64,000 nt of DNA from an uncultured Christensenellaceae bacterium (GTDB taxonomy: Bacteria > Bacillota > Clostridia > Christensenellales > Borkfalkiaceae). The stretch lies in contig CAJULB010000001.1 in NCBI GenBank assembly GCA_910587005.1, positions 345,169 through 409,168 of the forward strand, in the 5' to 3' direction. A model generated the notes under the pieces. The model saw nothing but the letters and a program-made list of their open reading frames with translations. It searched no databases and was not told where the DNA came from. Numbering within the stretch: position 1 is the stretch's first letter; each line of letters begins with the position of its first letter. Made by a program: the position numbers and the translations under genes. Below are positions 51,401 through 59,487 of this stretch, in pieces.

Positions 51401-53673
51401 GTTGCCGAGGCCGTAATATTCGTACCGCCGTAAACACCGTTAGTTACGGTTAAAGTAACGTCAAGAATTTTTACCCCTACGTTGAGCTTTCCGTCAACAA
51501 CGGTAACCGTATACTCGTCAAGAGTAATCGGGTCAAGCGTCAATACGTATGTGCCGTTTGCGCTTGTCGCAGGGTCGTAATCGGTTGATTTATATTTAAG
51601 CAAACTGCCCAAAAGCGTTGTTAAATTTTCACCGTTTTTAAGCCCGCTTACGTTTATTCCCGCTACACCGTATCCGCTTGAAGGAATACTTTCACCGCAG
51701 TCCAAAAACTGATTGTTTACTGTTACAGTTAAAGGCGCTTTTGACACGGTAATACCCGTAACGTCAACCGTTTTTGTAACGCTTCCCTCTGTGTAAGATA
51801 CAACTACCTTTGTTTCGCCCGTGCGGAAGCTGCCGTTACCGCCCACGTAAGCAAAGCTATATCCGTAAACGGTCTTTTTGGAACCGTTGTTATACGTCGC
51901 TTCGATTTCCATACCTGACGTATCGAAGCGGTCAAACGCTGTATATGATTTTTTAGTAGGCGCAGTTTTAACGGTTATACCCGTAAGCGCAATCGCCGTT
52001 ACGTTTACTTCAAAAGTACCGCCCTTACCGTCGTATGAAACCCAGATATCGCACTTTCCGCTGTCCGCCAAAGTACCGAAAATTTTCATATCGGGACGGG
52101 TTTCAACGTTTTCCAAAACGGTACCGTCGTTGTAATTTATTTTTACCTTTAAAGTACCGAGTTTAGGCAAATCGGTAAGCGGCGTTGTGGGATAAATTGT
52201 TCCCGTTTGTGTATAAGTTGCAACAATAGTACCGGGGGCGCCAGAAGACGAAGCAACGTAAACCGTTGCAGTATAACCGCCATAGCTTACCGTTATAGGC
52301 GAGTTACCCGTGTCGTTTATAGTTCCGCTTAAAGTAAATCCCGTACACGGCTTTGTACTGCCGTCGTTGTAAACTTCTGTTACGGTCAATTTTCCCCTTG
52401 TTTTTAAATCGTCAGGGCTGTCAGCCGAGGTAAACGCATTGTTGCCTTGCTCGTATGAAGCTGTTATACCCGTCAACTTTACCGCCGTTACGGGAACGGA
52501 AATTGTTTTTGAAAAACCCCTAACAATAACTGTTACCGTTACGTTTTGAGTGCCTGATGTTACCGTGCTTAAATTGCCTAAAAGTCTGAAATCGGTAGTA
52601 TTGTATATGTTACCGGCGTCAGAAGCATTCTGCAAATTTACAGTTATGTACGGTCTTAAATCGTCAAGGCTTGAAGACGAAAATATTTTTCCGCTTGCCG
52701 CCGTTGTATTGTAAGTTACAGACTGTAAAGCACTAACCAATTTGTAGGCTGTTCCTGTAATATCTTCTGAAACACGTTTTAAATTTAAGTGAAATGCGGG
52801 ACGATAAGGATATGGTGTTGCAGTATTGTTATTGTTGTTAGTACCCGAAACTCCAACTATACAGTTCCAACCAAAGTGGGTTGGAGACAGATATGTTCGG
52901 CTACAATACTTATTAGCGTCCGCCGTACGCTGCCCTGTGGAAGTTTGCCATAACCCCTTGTAAGTAACATCATTTAATGTACCAATAGCCATTTCATCCA
53001 TACTCGGAAGCCACAGCTCGTCATCACCTATGTTACCTCCGGAACACCAAGAAGTTATATCCTGCCAAGGCATATTTTTAGGTGCTTCTATATAACTACT
53101 GTATTTTGTTATAAAATCGGCGTATTTTGGAACTTGAGTTGCATGACCCCAGCCCGTTCCTCTGTTTGTTAGCCTTTTTCTCGGATAACTGTTTAAATAG
53201 TTCTGATATTTCCCAGCTGCGTTATCGGGTCCCATCTGATAACCCAAATCAAGGTCTACGTCGGCAAGCCAAAGGGTAGCTACTACTTCTCCCGCGGTAT
53301 TTTTCGAAACGTAAGCTATGGTCCACTCCTGATTATTGAACTTGACAAGGACGTCTCTTCCTTCGTTCTTGTCACGAATATCCTGAGAATTAAGTTGCTT
53401 ATCAGGGTCGGCGTCAACAACCGATTTTAATGAATCATATGTTATACCCACGCCGCCGAGCCTTGAAAACAAGTCGCCCATAGTGTCCGCATAAAAACTA
53501 GCGCCATTATTATAAGTCAATTCGCCTATACGAACATGATTATCCGTACTTGCATTAGCATTTTTATCTTGTCTGTCAAGAAACACAAACGAAAATACAG
53601 CGCAACACAAAAGTATTGCACTAAGCGCGATTGCCGTGCAGACCCATTTAATTCTACTACCCCAAGTTTTCAT
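45499..53673 (-). CDS. Giant MBG/Ig-repeat surface protein
   Basis: 2,724 residues. A signal anchor is at 10-32 and an N-terminal domain follows to about 300, ending R-P-A-F-H-L-N-L, a DUF6273-like pattern seen in clostridial surface proteins. Then about 2,300 residues of tandem beta-domains: bacterial Ig-like (I-T-V-K-T-A-P-T-K-K-S-Y) and many MBG/YDG-type repeats (A-P-L-T-I-T-V-Y-D-A-E; Y-G-D-S-A-P-A-F-T-A-T-Y). Near the end there is one membrane helix (W-Y-T-I-G-G-A-A-A-V-L-A-L) with a K-L-K-R-R-K stop and an acidic tail. There is no LPXTG. It is probably a long adhesin or stalk anchored by the C-terminal helix. The ribosome site AAAGGAG is 7 nt upstream. Confidence 0.88.
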   Translation of the reverse strand: MKTWGSRIKWVCTAIALSAILLCCAVFSFVFLDRQDKNANASTDNHVRIGELTYNNGASFYADTMGDLFSRLGGVGITYDSLKSVVDADPDKQLNSQDIRDKNEGRDVLVKFNNQEWTIAYVSKNTAGEVVATLWLADVDLDLGYQMGPDNAAGKYQNYLNSYPRKRLTNRGTGWGHATQVPKYADFITKYSSYIEAPKNMPWQDITSWCSGGNIGDDELWLPSMDEMAIGTLNDVTYKGLWQTSTGQRTADANKYCSRTYLSPTHFGWNCIVGVSGTNNNNNTATPYPYRPAFHLNLKRVSEDITGTAYKLVSALQSVTYNTTAASGKIFSSSSLDDLRPYITVNLQNASDAGNIYNTTDFRLLGNLSTVTSGTQNVTVTVIVRGFSKTISVPVTAVKLTGITASYEQGNNAFTSADSPDDLKTRGKLTVTEVYNDGSTKPCTGFTLSGTINDTGNSPITVSYGGYTATVYVASSSGAPGTIVATYTQTGTIYPTTPLTDLPKLGTLKVKINYNDGTVLENVETRPDMKIFGTLADSGKCDIWVSYDGKGGTFEVNVTAIALTGITVKTAPTKKSYTAFDRFDTSGMEIEATYNNGSKKTVYGYSFAYVGGNGSFRTGETKVVVSYTEGSVTKTVDVTGITVSKAPLTVTVNNQFLDCGESIPSSGYGVAGINVSGLKNGENLTTLLGSLLKYKSTDYDPATSANGTYVLTLDPITLDEYTVTVVDGKLNVGVKILDVTLTVTNGVYGGTNITASATAADGSTAVSGITFTYTYSGTAYDGSVYTNSTTVPTKAGEYTATATISTSGYAGSASKAVKVARAALTVTAGDMSVTTKIYDGNANATIVVNSFTGGIGADVITLTATGEFDNKNVGAGKTVNITGYALDNASSHNYFIDTANCATQLTGEITKKDVTAVITAGDCVYGGVPSVTYAVTGAVAGEDIKLALSYLNGTDSTTALKTAGVYTISAALTAEFANNYNLKSVTPNGGADGDPVEVEITKAPLTITVYDAEVAFGGGKVNNGAFVTGLVWSDTRASLSIENGDLTFTYGDFDTDNGAVGSYVLSIDKTALSLANYTVTVVDGTLAVGLKNVTVTLTVTNGIYGGTGSDAASATASAALSDGTAVTPKINITYSGTSFDGTVYTNSTAVPVKPGEYEVVAAVDTASGYTGRTSSLLKIGRASLTVTVSATTAGTTDKAEYGTEITNANLKTRFKLTYSGWVNGDENDSMGNPTQTGDIVPANAKWSTDYFRYAPVGAYEVIVSGLTSDNYEITYVNGTLTVEKANATVTLKNQSSVYDGHVPVAGNVTNVDFTVSGLKRSADDLGVSISIASAAKNAGVYDLEASASNGNYNVTFVGETASNTATDNSGVWTIADAYTVNKAQLTITADDKTITYGDSAPAFTATYDGFIGADGTAAGPAAGVFSTELALGCAYVQFDAVNGNAGAYDITEATAAVADNYDITFIKGKLTVEKKAITVTVDRTKTVSEYGKTPIDFSVNTSDYYTFNTADLAQSTDDLLITLTHGVTTASNAGTYVITAVSGNANYDVTFTDCVYTVEQYKITVEWVIENADGSETPIAAGDVPEFEYNGAMQGPKAYFNMPTGKIPVTSANISGLQKNAGTGYKTTVVIPAQYKGNYTFDASTNNTQAFEIKARELTITWSAALKDSDGIFYFEFNEGIQQHPTATFGNVVAGETVDPVYVGATGLVCTSHTVEVQITDKNYSLPSNTTVKYYITQMSLNSFYWTSDGTNNINASTYTYTYDGETHMPTAMAGVSVTFSYVLTYSDGTSCGNRAVNAGEYTVTAVPSDSNYAIPAGVSNKFTFTIAPKEVKSTDVYYDTLTFEYTGNEQMPLFWYTDVNGARIYLDASVAGDHKDAATYTAEISAPNDKNYAFTGNAVNYTKQYTIAPKEIEVEWTLNNGSWVTDFVDDYNGSAVSYTANAKMNSTYPGEHNAIGLKFEVTRKDSATGTAGVWTGDIRDAGIYTLRVYVSDKTLASNYNIKEFTRQITIDKLPLQITVNGGNDYNINYNDVAPKYTADFNGFVPVYTDASGNSVDESVTVKAAVEAVENWIFSQYIRGAQPGSYDVTLTTDSDKLKVLRQILRNYDWEQSFKGVKVIVNSTTGTVLVLADNGTNEFVYDGTSKLPEAFYTPTTGNGQQRKLDVSLLAVNPDGSPNGYLTDGKAINEGIYYISVKRVSGDTDMTELLTNGLYFKIIRRTVIVKISDREADYGEVTQTNRNTHIVTEYLSSYGGRNGYLPLAADEAGLAINVDCTFLLNNGTSNYDVQGYAQVGEYLIEGTWNSDVYSANYEVIFVGSESGVNGQFSAGVFKINKADITVLSKGDNFFEEYGEFDSSNPRYVIKLADKTDGVYNNIVYSGNKRPGNTDAQVTIKYVDKQILSDAVEPKNDAEYNLTDAPRITAAGDWIIYYFIDVAGGNHNKYYGAWRVQIRPEEDFIIVIFEKEFTVPYGDGVPDDLTEQLFNGGYYRMGNNAVSKEWFRDNATAYVAGVTNTSEVGLYNIFFEINDDAVTGSLEYIIKYSDSNYTPETNVGKYRIQQRLLTVNWSEGDEFEHDGEAHLPELSITGWIDGGTLTPDGILANGERRYIYKDGNKEIVITLTADGDFTEIGGHALKVAVGNSNYCFEVTNAVKSISIKADTVVEYGHLPAWAWYTIGGAAAVLALAIVILAVKLKRRKAVVGGTSDDEGFYEEMLTDETASDSEE

Positions 53674-53722
53674 AAATGTTCTCCTTTTTTCTTTAACTGT
53701 CCTACAAAAAACAACAAAAAAA

Positions 53723-53867
53723 GTGCAACGCCGTTAACGTTGCACACTTTAAATCGCGGAATATTAAGCACACAACAATTAAACGGAGCCCCCGAACGTT
53801 ACCGCTCGGGTTGCACTTGTTACAATTGTTGTATGAGGCAAAGCATACACTTTGCCCTTGATGTGGT
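53723..53867 (-). ncRNA. Structured leader with terminator before the giant gene
   Basis: From the predicted start near 53867: hairpin GGCAAAG / CTTTGCC, then a 12-bp long-range stem (CAUACAACAAUU with AAUUGUUGUGUG) enclosing CCCGA / TCGGG, then terminator GTGCAACG / CGTTGCAC and T7, ending about 40 nt before the ATG. This order (promoter, aptamer-like fold, terminator, ribosome site) is that of a riboswitch or attenuator. I recognise no known class. Confidence 0.5.
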
Positions 53868-53873
53868 AATTGA

Positions 53874-53902
53874 AGTTTAGCACCCTGTTACGATAAAATC
53901 AA
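53874..53902 (-). promoter_or_regulatory. Promoter of the giant surface-protein gene
   Basis: Minus strand TTGATT (53902-53897), 17-bp spacer, TAAACT (53879-53874). Confidence 0.55.
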
Positions 53903-53979
53903 GTATTTTTGACAATTTTTTTGAAATTTTTTAACAAAATTACCTTCCATTTTCTTCCGATACCCCCAAATATGCCTAA

Positions 53980-54017
53980 AATAAGCCCGCACGCGCAACA
54001 GCGCGTGCGGGCTTATT
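53980..54017 (-). terminator. Strong terminator after the ComEC-like gene
   Basis: Perfect 17-bp stem AATAAGCCCGCACGCGC / GCGCGTGCGGGCTTATT with a 4-nt loop. It ends transcripts of the valS/hydrolase genes. Confidence 0.8.
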
Positions 54018-54117
54018 ACCACACAATTAACTTAGCAATCATAAGTTACCAAGCAAATTAACAAATTTATTTACCCCCGCAATATACCGCAAGGAAGGAA
54101 CACCCACCCCCTTTTAT

Positions 54118-54275
54118 TCCCCCGCCACAGCGGGGGATTTGTGTTGCGGTTATATCCCGCCCCAGCGGGGGATTTGTGTTGCGGTTATCAAAGTTTGGGG
54201 ATTTTACCTCATTGCCCCCTGCCTATGGCGGGTTTATTATCTACACTTACCCCCTGCCTATGGCGGGGGGATTAA
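54118..54275. repeat. Four GC-rich palindromic repeats at 35-bp spacing
   Basis: Two copies of CAGCGGGGGATTTGTGTTGC begin at 54128 and 54163, and two copies of CCCCCTGCCTATGGCGGG at 54215 and 54250; both pairs are 35 bp apart. Each unit can form a GC-rich hairpin. Related palindromes lie at 2463-2491 and 61150-61176. The 54018-54301 stretch has no gene. Confidence 0.6.
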
Positions 54276-54301
54276 GGGGGGTGGTTATAAATATACCGCA
54301 G

Positions 54302-55612
54302 TTACGGCCAAACTCGGTTCTTTTTAAACCATTCGGTATCTTTAAGAATAATATCGTTGTTGGAACATTTCAGCTTTAACTCGCCTTTATCCGTATAAAA
54401 CACTATATTGCCGTTCATCGAAGCATACTCGCCCGCCTTATAATCAATTATAAGCGTGGTGCAATAAATATTTTCGGTATATTTAGCAACGCGGTCAATA
54501 AACGCCTGCGCGGGGAAAGTGTTGTCGGCGTTTGATGTGTATTCGGTAGTTCCGCAACAACAGCACACCGCAACGTTTTTGGGCTTAATCACTTTAAGCA
54601 GTTTTTCGGTTGACGCCGTATAACTGCCGTGGTGTCCTCCCTTGAATAATTCTACCTCAGGAAGGTCGTTCATGTCAACAAGATAGCTTTCGCCTTTTTC
54701 TTCCAAATCACCCGTAAACAGGAAATTTTTGTCCGCTCCGCCGTTTGTATCCTTCTGCGTAAGCAAAACGCAAACGGAATAATCGTTTTCGTCCTTGGTT
54801 TCGTTATAGTAATAATGACTGTTCAAAATTTTAAGCGAAACGGTCTGATTCCCGTCTAAAAAATATTCCTGCTTGGCGCCGTTTTCACCCTCGCAACACT
54901 CCTTGGCGGTGTAAACCTGCGCGCCGTTTCCCTTTGCATAATCTACGGCTTTAACGTAATTTTTATATATGGTAGAGGTTGTATTGTGTCCCGCAAACTG
55001 AATGAGCGTGCCTATTTCATAGTTATATAATATACCCGTCTGCTTGCCCGTTTTGCTGTCCTTAGAGCCGACAAACCCCGCAATATGGTCTTGGTGCGCA
55101 TGGGTTGCGATAACGTATTCAAGCACGCCGTCCTCGCAATACTGGTCTATGTATGCGCGAATTGCCGAAGCGCTGTTCTGCCTTGAACCAGCGTCAATCA
55201 GCACCTCGGTATCGCCGCACTTGATAAGCGTGCAGTCGCCCGTGTACTTGTTGCCGAGTTCGAGAAAGTGAACCGACAGCTCCGCCGCGTTTGCGTTATA
55301 TCCGCAGACAATGCAAAAGCCCGTTGTTTCGTCAATATTATGATTGCCCGAGCCTTTGATTATTTCGTCCTCGGTAGCTTCGCAATACAAACACTCGCGC
55401 GATTTACTGCCGTTGCCGCAGTCGGCTTGTTTTGTGACGTTCCATTCCGTCCAGAAATGCCCGCCTGTGCCTAAATATCGGTGAAAGAGTTCGGGCTTCA
55501 ATACCCATAAAATTGCAATTGCGGCAACTATTATTATAAACAGAATTGCGATAACCGCCGCGGTTTTAGGATGCTTTTTTGCCTGACTTTTGTAAGATTT
55601 TTTACCGGACAT
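54302..55612 (-). CDS. Membrane-anchored ComEC-like metallo-beta-lactamase-fold hydrolase
   Basis: 436 residues. One membrane segment (about 17-38), a short Cys-rich region (C-N, C-L-Y-C, C-I-V-C; about 65-105), then an MBL-fold domain with T-H-A-H-Q-D-H (about 170-176), F-T-G-D-L and F-K-G-G-H-H-G-S. This is the motif order of ComEC C-terminal domain hydrolases, here without the ComEC channel; such solo proteins are exported nucleases or phosphodiesterases by analogy. It follows valS by 40 nt on the same strand. Confidence 0.8.
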   Translation of the reverse strand: MSGKKSYKSQAKKHPKTAAVIAILFIIIVAAIAILWVLKPELFHRYLGTGGHFWTEWNVTKQADCGNGSKSRECLYCEATEDEIIKGSGNHNIDETTGFCIVCGYNANAAELSVHFLELGNKYTGDCTLIKCGDTEVLIDAGSRQNSASAIRAYIDQYCEDGVLEYVIATHAHQDHIAGFVGSKDSKTGKQTGILYNYEIGTLIQFAGHNTTSTIYKNYVKAVDYAKGNGAQVYTAKECCEGENGAKQEYFLDGNQTVSLKILNSHYYYNETKDENDYSVCVLLTQKDTNGGADKNFLFTGDLEEKGESYLVDMNDLPEVELFKGGHHGSYTASTEKLLKVIKPKNVAVCCCCGTTEYTSNADNTFPAQAFIDRVAKYTENIYCTTLIIDYKAGEYASMNGNIVFYTDKGELKLKCSNNDIILKDTEWFKKNRVWP

Positions 55613-55652
55613 TTTAAAATTGACCCCGTAATATCATTGATTTACGCTATTT

Positions 55653-58271
55653 TTACAGACTTTCAATCTGTTTTAAAATCTTTTCGCGCATCTCTATATA
55701 TTTATTCAGTTTGGCGCGCTCTTCGTCAACAAGCTTTTTGGGAGCCTTTGAAACAAAGCCCTGATTGTTAAGCTTTCCGTCGGCACGGCGGATTTCCGTC
55801 ATAACCTTTTCAAGCTCGCCCTCTAAACGCGCTTTTTCCTTTTCCAAATCCACAAGCTCGCCCATAGGCATATATACCGTGCCGATTGAAAGCACCTTTG
55901 TTACCGTCTTTTCGCCCGCTTCCCGCGCGGAGGAAACAAACTTTATTTCCTTTGCGCCCGCAAGCTTTAAAATGCTGTCTTCGTTGGCGGATATAAGCCG
56001 TTTACCGCTTTCGGTAACAATATATAAGCTGACCTTGCGCGAGGGCGGGCAGTCAAGCTCGGTCTTTGCCGCGCGTACTGCTTTGATAATATCCATAACC
56101 CCCGCAAACGCCGTTGCGTCCTTTTTGTATGCGAGCTTGGAGTTGTATCTTGGAAAGTCTTTGGTCATAATAGTGCCCTCCGCCGTGGGCAGAGCGCGGT
56201 AAATTTCGTCGGTTATGAACGGCGCGAACGGGTGCAGAAGTTTAAGCGTGTTTTCAAGCACGAAAACAAGAACGGAAGCCGCCGCGTCCTTCTTTGTATT
56301 GTCTTCGGAATATAATACGGGTTTTACAAGCTCGATATACCAGTCGCACAAATCCGACCAGATAAAATCGTATAAAATCTGCGCGGCTACACCGAACTCG
56401 AATTTATTTAAGGAAAGCGTTACGTCGCGTATGGAAGCCTGCAAGCGGGAAATTATCCATTTGTCGGCGGGGGTAAGCTTAATTTCCGAAAGCGGTTTTA
56501 TAGTGCGTCCCTCGCAGTTGGATAAAACGAAACGGCTTGCATTCCATATTTTATTCATAAAGTTACGGCACGCTTCCACCTTGGCGTCGGAATAGCGCGT
56601 ATCGTTGCCGGGGGCTACGCCCTGCAAAAGCGAAAATCTTAAACTGTCCGCGCCGTATTTATCTATAACTTCCAAAGGGTCTACGCCGTTGCCGAGCGAT
56701 TTGGACATCTTTCTGCCCTTTTCGTCGCGGACAAGTCCGTGTATAAGCACATCGCGGAAGGGCACCTTGCGCATATGTTCAAGCCCTGAGAAAATCATTC
56801 TGGCAACCCAGAAGAAAATTATATCGTAGCCCGTTACAAGCACGTCGCCGGGGTAGAAATATTCCAAATCGGAAGTATCCTCGGGGAAGCCGAGCGTTGA
56901 AAACGGCCAAAGCGCGGAAGAAAACCAGGTATCGAGAACGTCCTCGTCCTGCGTGATATTCTTGCTTCCGCAGTGCGGGCAGACTTCTACGTCCGTTTTA
57001 GAGCAAATTTCTTTACCGCAATCTCCGCAGTACCATACGGGTATGCGGTGTCCCCACCAAAGCTGACGCGAAATGCACCAGTCCTTTACGTTTTCCATCC
57101 AGTTATAATAGGTTTTTGCAAAGCGTTCGGGAACGAACGAAATTTTCTTATCTATTACCGCGTTGATAGCGGGGCGCGCAAGCCCTTCCATTTTGACGAA
57201 CCACTGCTTTGAAACAATCGGCTCTACCGTGGCGCTGCAACGGTAACAGTGTCCTACGCTGTGCGCGTGAGGCTGAATTTTTACAAGATGCCCGCTTGCT
57301 TTAAGCTCCTCCACAAGCTGTTTTCTGCATTCGTAGCGGTCAAGCCCCGCAAATTTGCCTGCAAGCTCGTTCATAGTACCGTCGTCGTTCATTACGCGTA
57401 CAACGGGCAGATTGTGGCGCAAACCGACTTCGAAATCGTTGGGGTCGTGCGCGGGGGTAATTTTCACCACGCCCGTACCGAATTCCATATCCGCGTGCCC
57501 GTCGCCGACTACGGGAATGGGTTTATTGACTACGGGCAGAATTACGTTTTTGCCGATTAAGTGCTTATAGCGCTTGTCCTTGGGGTTTACCGCAACCGCC
57601 GTATCGCCGAACATTGTTTCGGGGCGGGTAGTTGCAACTTCCAGCGCGGTCAAACCGTCCTCGGTAAAATATTTTATGTGCCAGAAAAAACCGTCCTCGT
57701 CTGCGTATTCAACCTCCGCGTCCGAAAGCGCGGTTTTGCACTGCGGGCACCAGTTTATTATTCTGCTGCCGCGGTAAATCAGATTTTTATTGTAAAGGTT
57801 AACGAAAACCTCGCGCACCGCCTTGGAGCATTTTTCGTCCATGGTAAAAGTAAGGCGCGACCAGTCGCAGGACGAACCGAGTTTTTTAAGCTGTTCTACT
57901 ATTCTGCCTGCGTACTTGTCCTTCCACTCCCACGCGCGCTTTAAAAAGCCTTCTCTTCCGACCGCTTCTTTGGAAAGCCCTTCTTTTTTCATCTGCTCTA
58001 CTATTTTTACTTCTGTTGCAATGGAAGCGTGGTCGGTACCGGGCAGCCAAAGCGCGCAGTAACCCTGCATACGCTTAAAGCGGATAATGGTATCCTGCAA
58101 CGTTTCGTCCATAGCGTGCCCCATATGAAGCTGACCTGTTATGTTGGGCGGGGGCATCATTACCGTAAACGGAACCTTGTTATCGTCGCGCACCGCTTTA
58201 AAACAACCGCTCTCTTCCCATTCCTTATAAAGTCTGTCCTCGAAATTTTTGGGGTTGTAAGTTTTTTCCAT
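55653..58271 (-). CDS. valS: Valyl-tRNA synthetase
   Basis: 872 residues from the ATG at 58271 (M-E-K-T-Y-N-P-K-N-F-E-D-R); 21 extra upstream codons in the open frame overlap the promoter. Class I signature H-M-G-H in G-Q-L-H-M-G-H-A and K-M-S-K-S in R-K-M-S-K-S-L-G-N; editing domain with T-T-R-P-E-T-M; C-terminal coiled coil (L-E-K-E-K-A-R-L-E-G-E-L). Size is typical for ValRS. There is no T-box leader: the promoter is only about 34 nt upstream. Confidence 0.96.
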   Translation of the reverse strand: MEKTYNPKNFEDRLYKEWEESGCFKAVRDDNKVPFTVMMPPPNITGQLHMGHAMDETLQDTIIRFKRMQGYCALWLPGTDHASIATEVKIVEQMKKEGLSKEAVGREGFLKRAWEWKDKYAGRIVEQLKKLGSSCDWSRLTFTMDEKCSKAVREVFVNLYNKNLIYRGSRIINWCPQCKTALSDAEVEYADEDGFFWHIKYFTEDGLTALEVATTRPETMFGDTAVAVNPKDKRYKHLIGKNVILPVVNKPIPVVGDGHADMEFGTGVVKITPAHDPNDFEVGLRHNLPVVRVMNDDGTMNELAGKFAGLDRYECRKQLVEELKASGHLVKIQPHAHSVGHCYRCSATVEPIVSKQWFVKMEGLARPAINAVIDKKISFVPERFAKTYYNWMENVKDWCISRQLWWGHRIPVWYCGDCGKEICSKTDVEVCPHCGSKNITQDEDVLDTWFSSALWPFSTLGFPEDTSDLEYFYPGDVLVTGYDIIFFWVARMIFSGLEHMRKVPFRDVLIHGLVRDEKGRKMSKSLGNGVDPLEVIDKYGADSLRFSLLQGVAPGNDTRYSDAKVEACRNFMNKIWNASRFVLSNCEGRTIKPLSEIKLTPADKWIISRLQASIRDVTLSLNKFEFGVAAQILYDFIWSDLCDWYIELVKPVLYSEDNTKKDAAASVLVFVLENTLKLLHPFAPFITDEIYRALPTAEGTIMTKDFPRYNSKLAYKKDATAFAGVMDIIKAVRAAKTELDCPPSRKVSLYIVTESGKRLISANEDSILKLAGAKEIKFVSSAREAGEKTVTKVLSIGTVYMPMGELVDLEKEKARLEGELEKVMTEIRRADGKLNNQGFVSKAPKKLVDEERAKLNKYIEMREKILKQIESL

Positions 58272-58304
58272 AAAAATAGCCGACCTTAAAAAATAATATG
58301 GACT

Positions 58305-58334
58305 ATTATAAAACAAAAAGTTTAAGGTTGTCAA
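58305..58334 (-). promoter_or_regulatory. Sigma-A promoter of valS
   Basis: Minus strand TTGACA (58334-58329), 18-bp spacer, TATAAT (58310-58305). A plus-strand -35-like TTGTCA at 58328-58333 overlaps it, so the ABC importer opposite may start here too. Confidence 0.75.
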
Positions 58335-58396
58335 ACGCTGACGCCGCCCGCATAAAATGTATTATTAAATTTTTAACAGGAGTTGAAATACTTATT

Positions 58397-59389
58397 TTGA
58401 AAAAGAAATTCTTATTTTCTGTACTTGCCGCAGTGTTTACGCTGATTATCCCCTTTTCGGTTACGGGCTGTAAAAGCGGCAACGTCGTAAAAATCAACGA
58501 AGTCACGCACTCGGTATTCTATGCGCCCCTTTATCTTGCGGACGCGTTGGGATATTTCGAGGACGAAGGTTTTAAGATTGAACTTACCAACGGCGGAGGC
58601 GCGGACGCAACCATGGCGGCGGTGCTTGCAGGCGAAGCGGACATAGGCTTCTGCGGGCCCGAGGCAACCGTTTACGTTCACGCGGGCGACAGCGACGATG
58701 CGCCCATGGTTTTCGGTCAGCTTACCAAGCGCGACGGAAGCTTTCTTGTAGGCAGAACCGAACAGAAGGACTTTAAATGGTCTGACTTACAGGGCAAAGA
58801 CGTTTTGGCAGGCAGAGCGGGCGGTGTTCCACTTATGACTTTCCAGTACGTACTGCGCAACGCGGGAGTTACGGCAAACTGCATTACCAACGTTGCGTTC
58901 AATTCGATGACCGCGGCTTTCGAGGGCAACGTGGGCGATTACTGCACCATGTTCGAGCCGACCGCTTCCGAATATCAGGCGGCGGGCAAGGGCTATATAG
59001 TTGCTTCCGTAGGCGAGGCTTCGGGCGAAATCCCCTACACCTGCTTTACGGCAAAACAGAGCTATATAGACAAAAACGGCGACAAGGTGCGCGGACTTTT
59101 AAAGGCTGTTACCAAAGCCGTTAAATACGTTGACGGGCACGACAGCGCAACAATAGCTAAACTGCTTGTAAAGTACTTTGACGGTACAAGTGAAGCGAGC
59201 CTGAAAACCTCGGTGGACAGCTATAAAAAGATTGACGCTTGGGTTAAAAATATGGCTATGGAAGAAACCGCTTACGAACGGCTTCTGGACGTTATCGAAC
59301 AGGCTGGCGAGCTTAAAACGCGCGTTCCCTTCCACAAGGCAGTTTTGACAGAAGCCGCAGACAGGGCTTACCGCGAAATTTACGGTTAA
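58397..59389 (+). CDS. ABC transporter substrate-binding lipoprotein (NMT1/SsuA type)
   Basis: 330 residues when started at the TTG at 58397, directly before K-K-K-F-L-F-S-V-L and the lipobox S-V-T-G-C. The preceding frame has no signal peptide and no ribosome site; AGGAG is 14 nt before this TTG, rather far. Family pattern: F-Y-A-P-L-Y-L-A, L-G-Y-F-E-D-E-G-F, and G-G-G-A-D-A-T-M-A-A-V-L-A-G-E-A-D-I-G-F. Ligands of this family include sulfonates, HMP thiamine precursor and nitrate; which one applies is unknown. Forms a full importer with the next two genes. Confidence 0.85.
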   Translation: MKKKFLFSVLAAVFTLIIPFSVTGCKSGNVVKINEVTHSVFYAPLYLADALGYFEDEGFKIELTNGGGADATMAAVLAGEADIGFCGPEATVYVHAGDSDDAPMVFGQLTKRDGSFLVGRTEQKDFKWSDLQGKDVLAGRAGGVPLMTFQYVLRNAGVTANCITNVAFNSMTAAFEGNVGDYCTMFEPTASEYQAAGKGYIVASVGEASGEIPYTCFTAKQSYIDKNGDKVRGLLKAVTKAVKYVDGHDSATIAKLLVKYFDGTSEASLKTSVDSYKKIDAWVKNMAMEETAYERLLDVIEQAGELKTRVPFHKAVLTEAADRAYREIYG

Positions 59390-59487
59390 GTAAAAACCGC
59401 GCACGTTTTAATTTAAGCGCGCAAGTCCGTAATTTATCGGAAAAAACGCGCTTAAACGCGTGATATTGCGGTGGCAATTGAAAAATT

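Noticed and set aside
53723..53867. c-di-GMP riboswitch
   Set aside because: The region lacks the class I core sequences; only general leader-plus-terminator architecture is seen.
58272..58400. T-box leader for valS
   Set aside because: The promoter ends about 34 nt before the start codon, leaving no room for a T-box.
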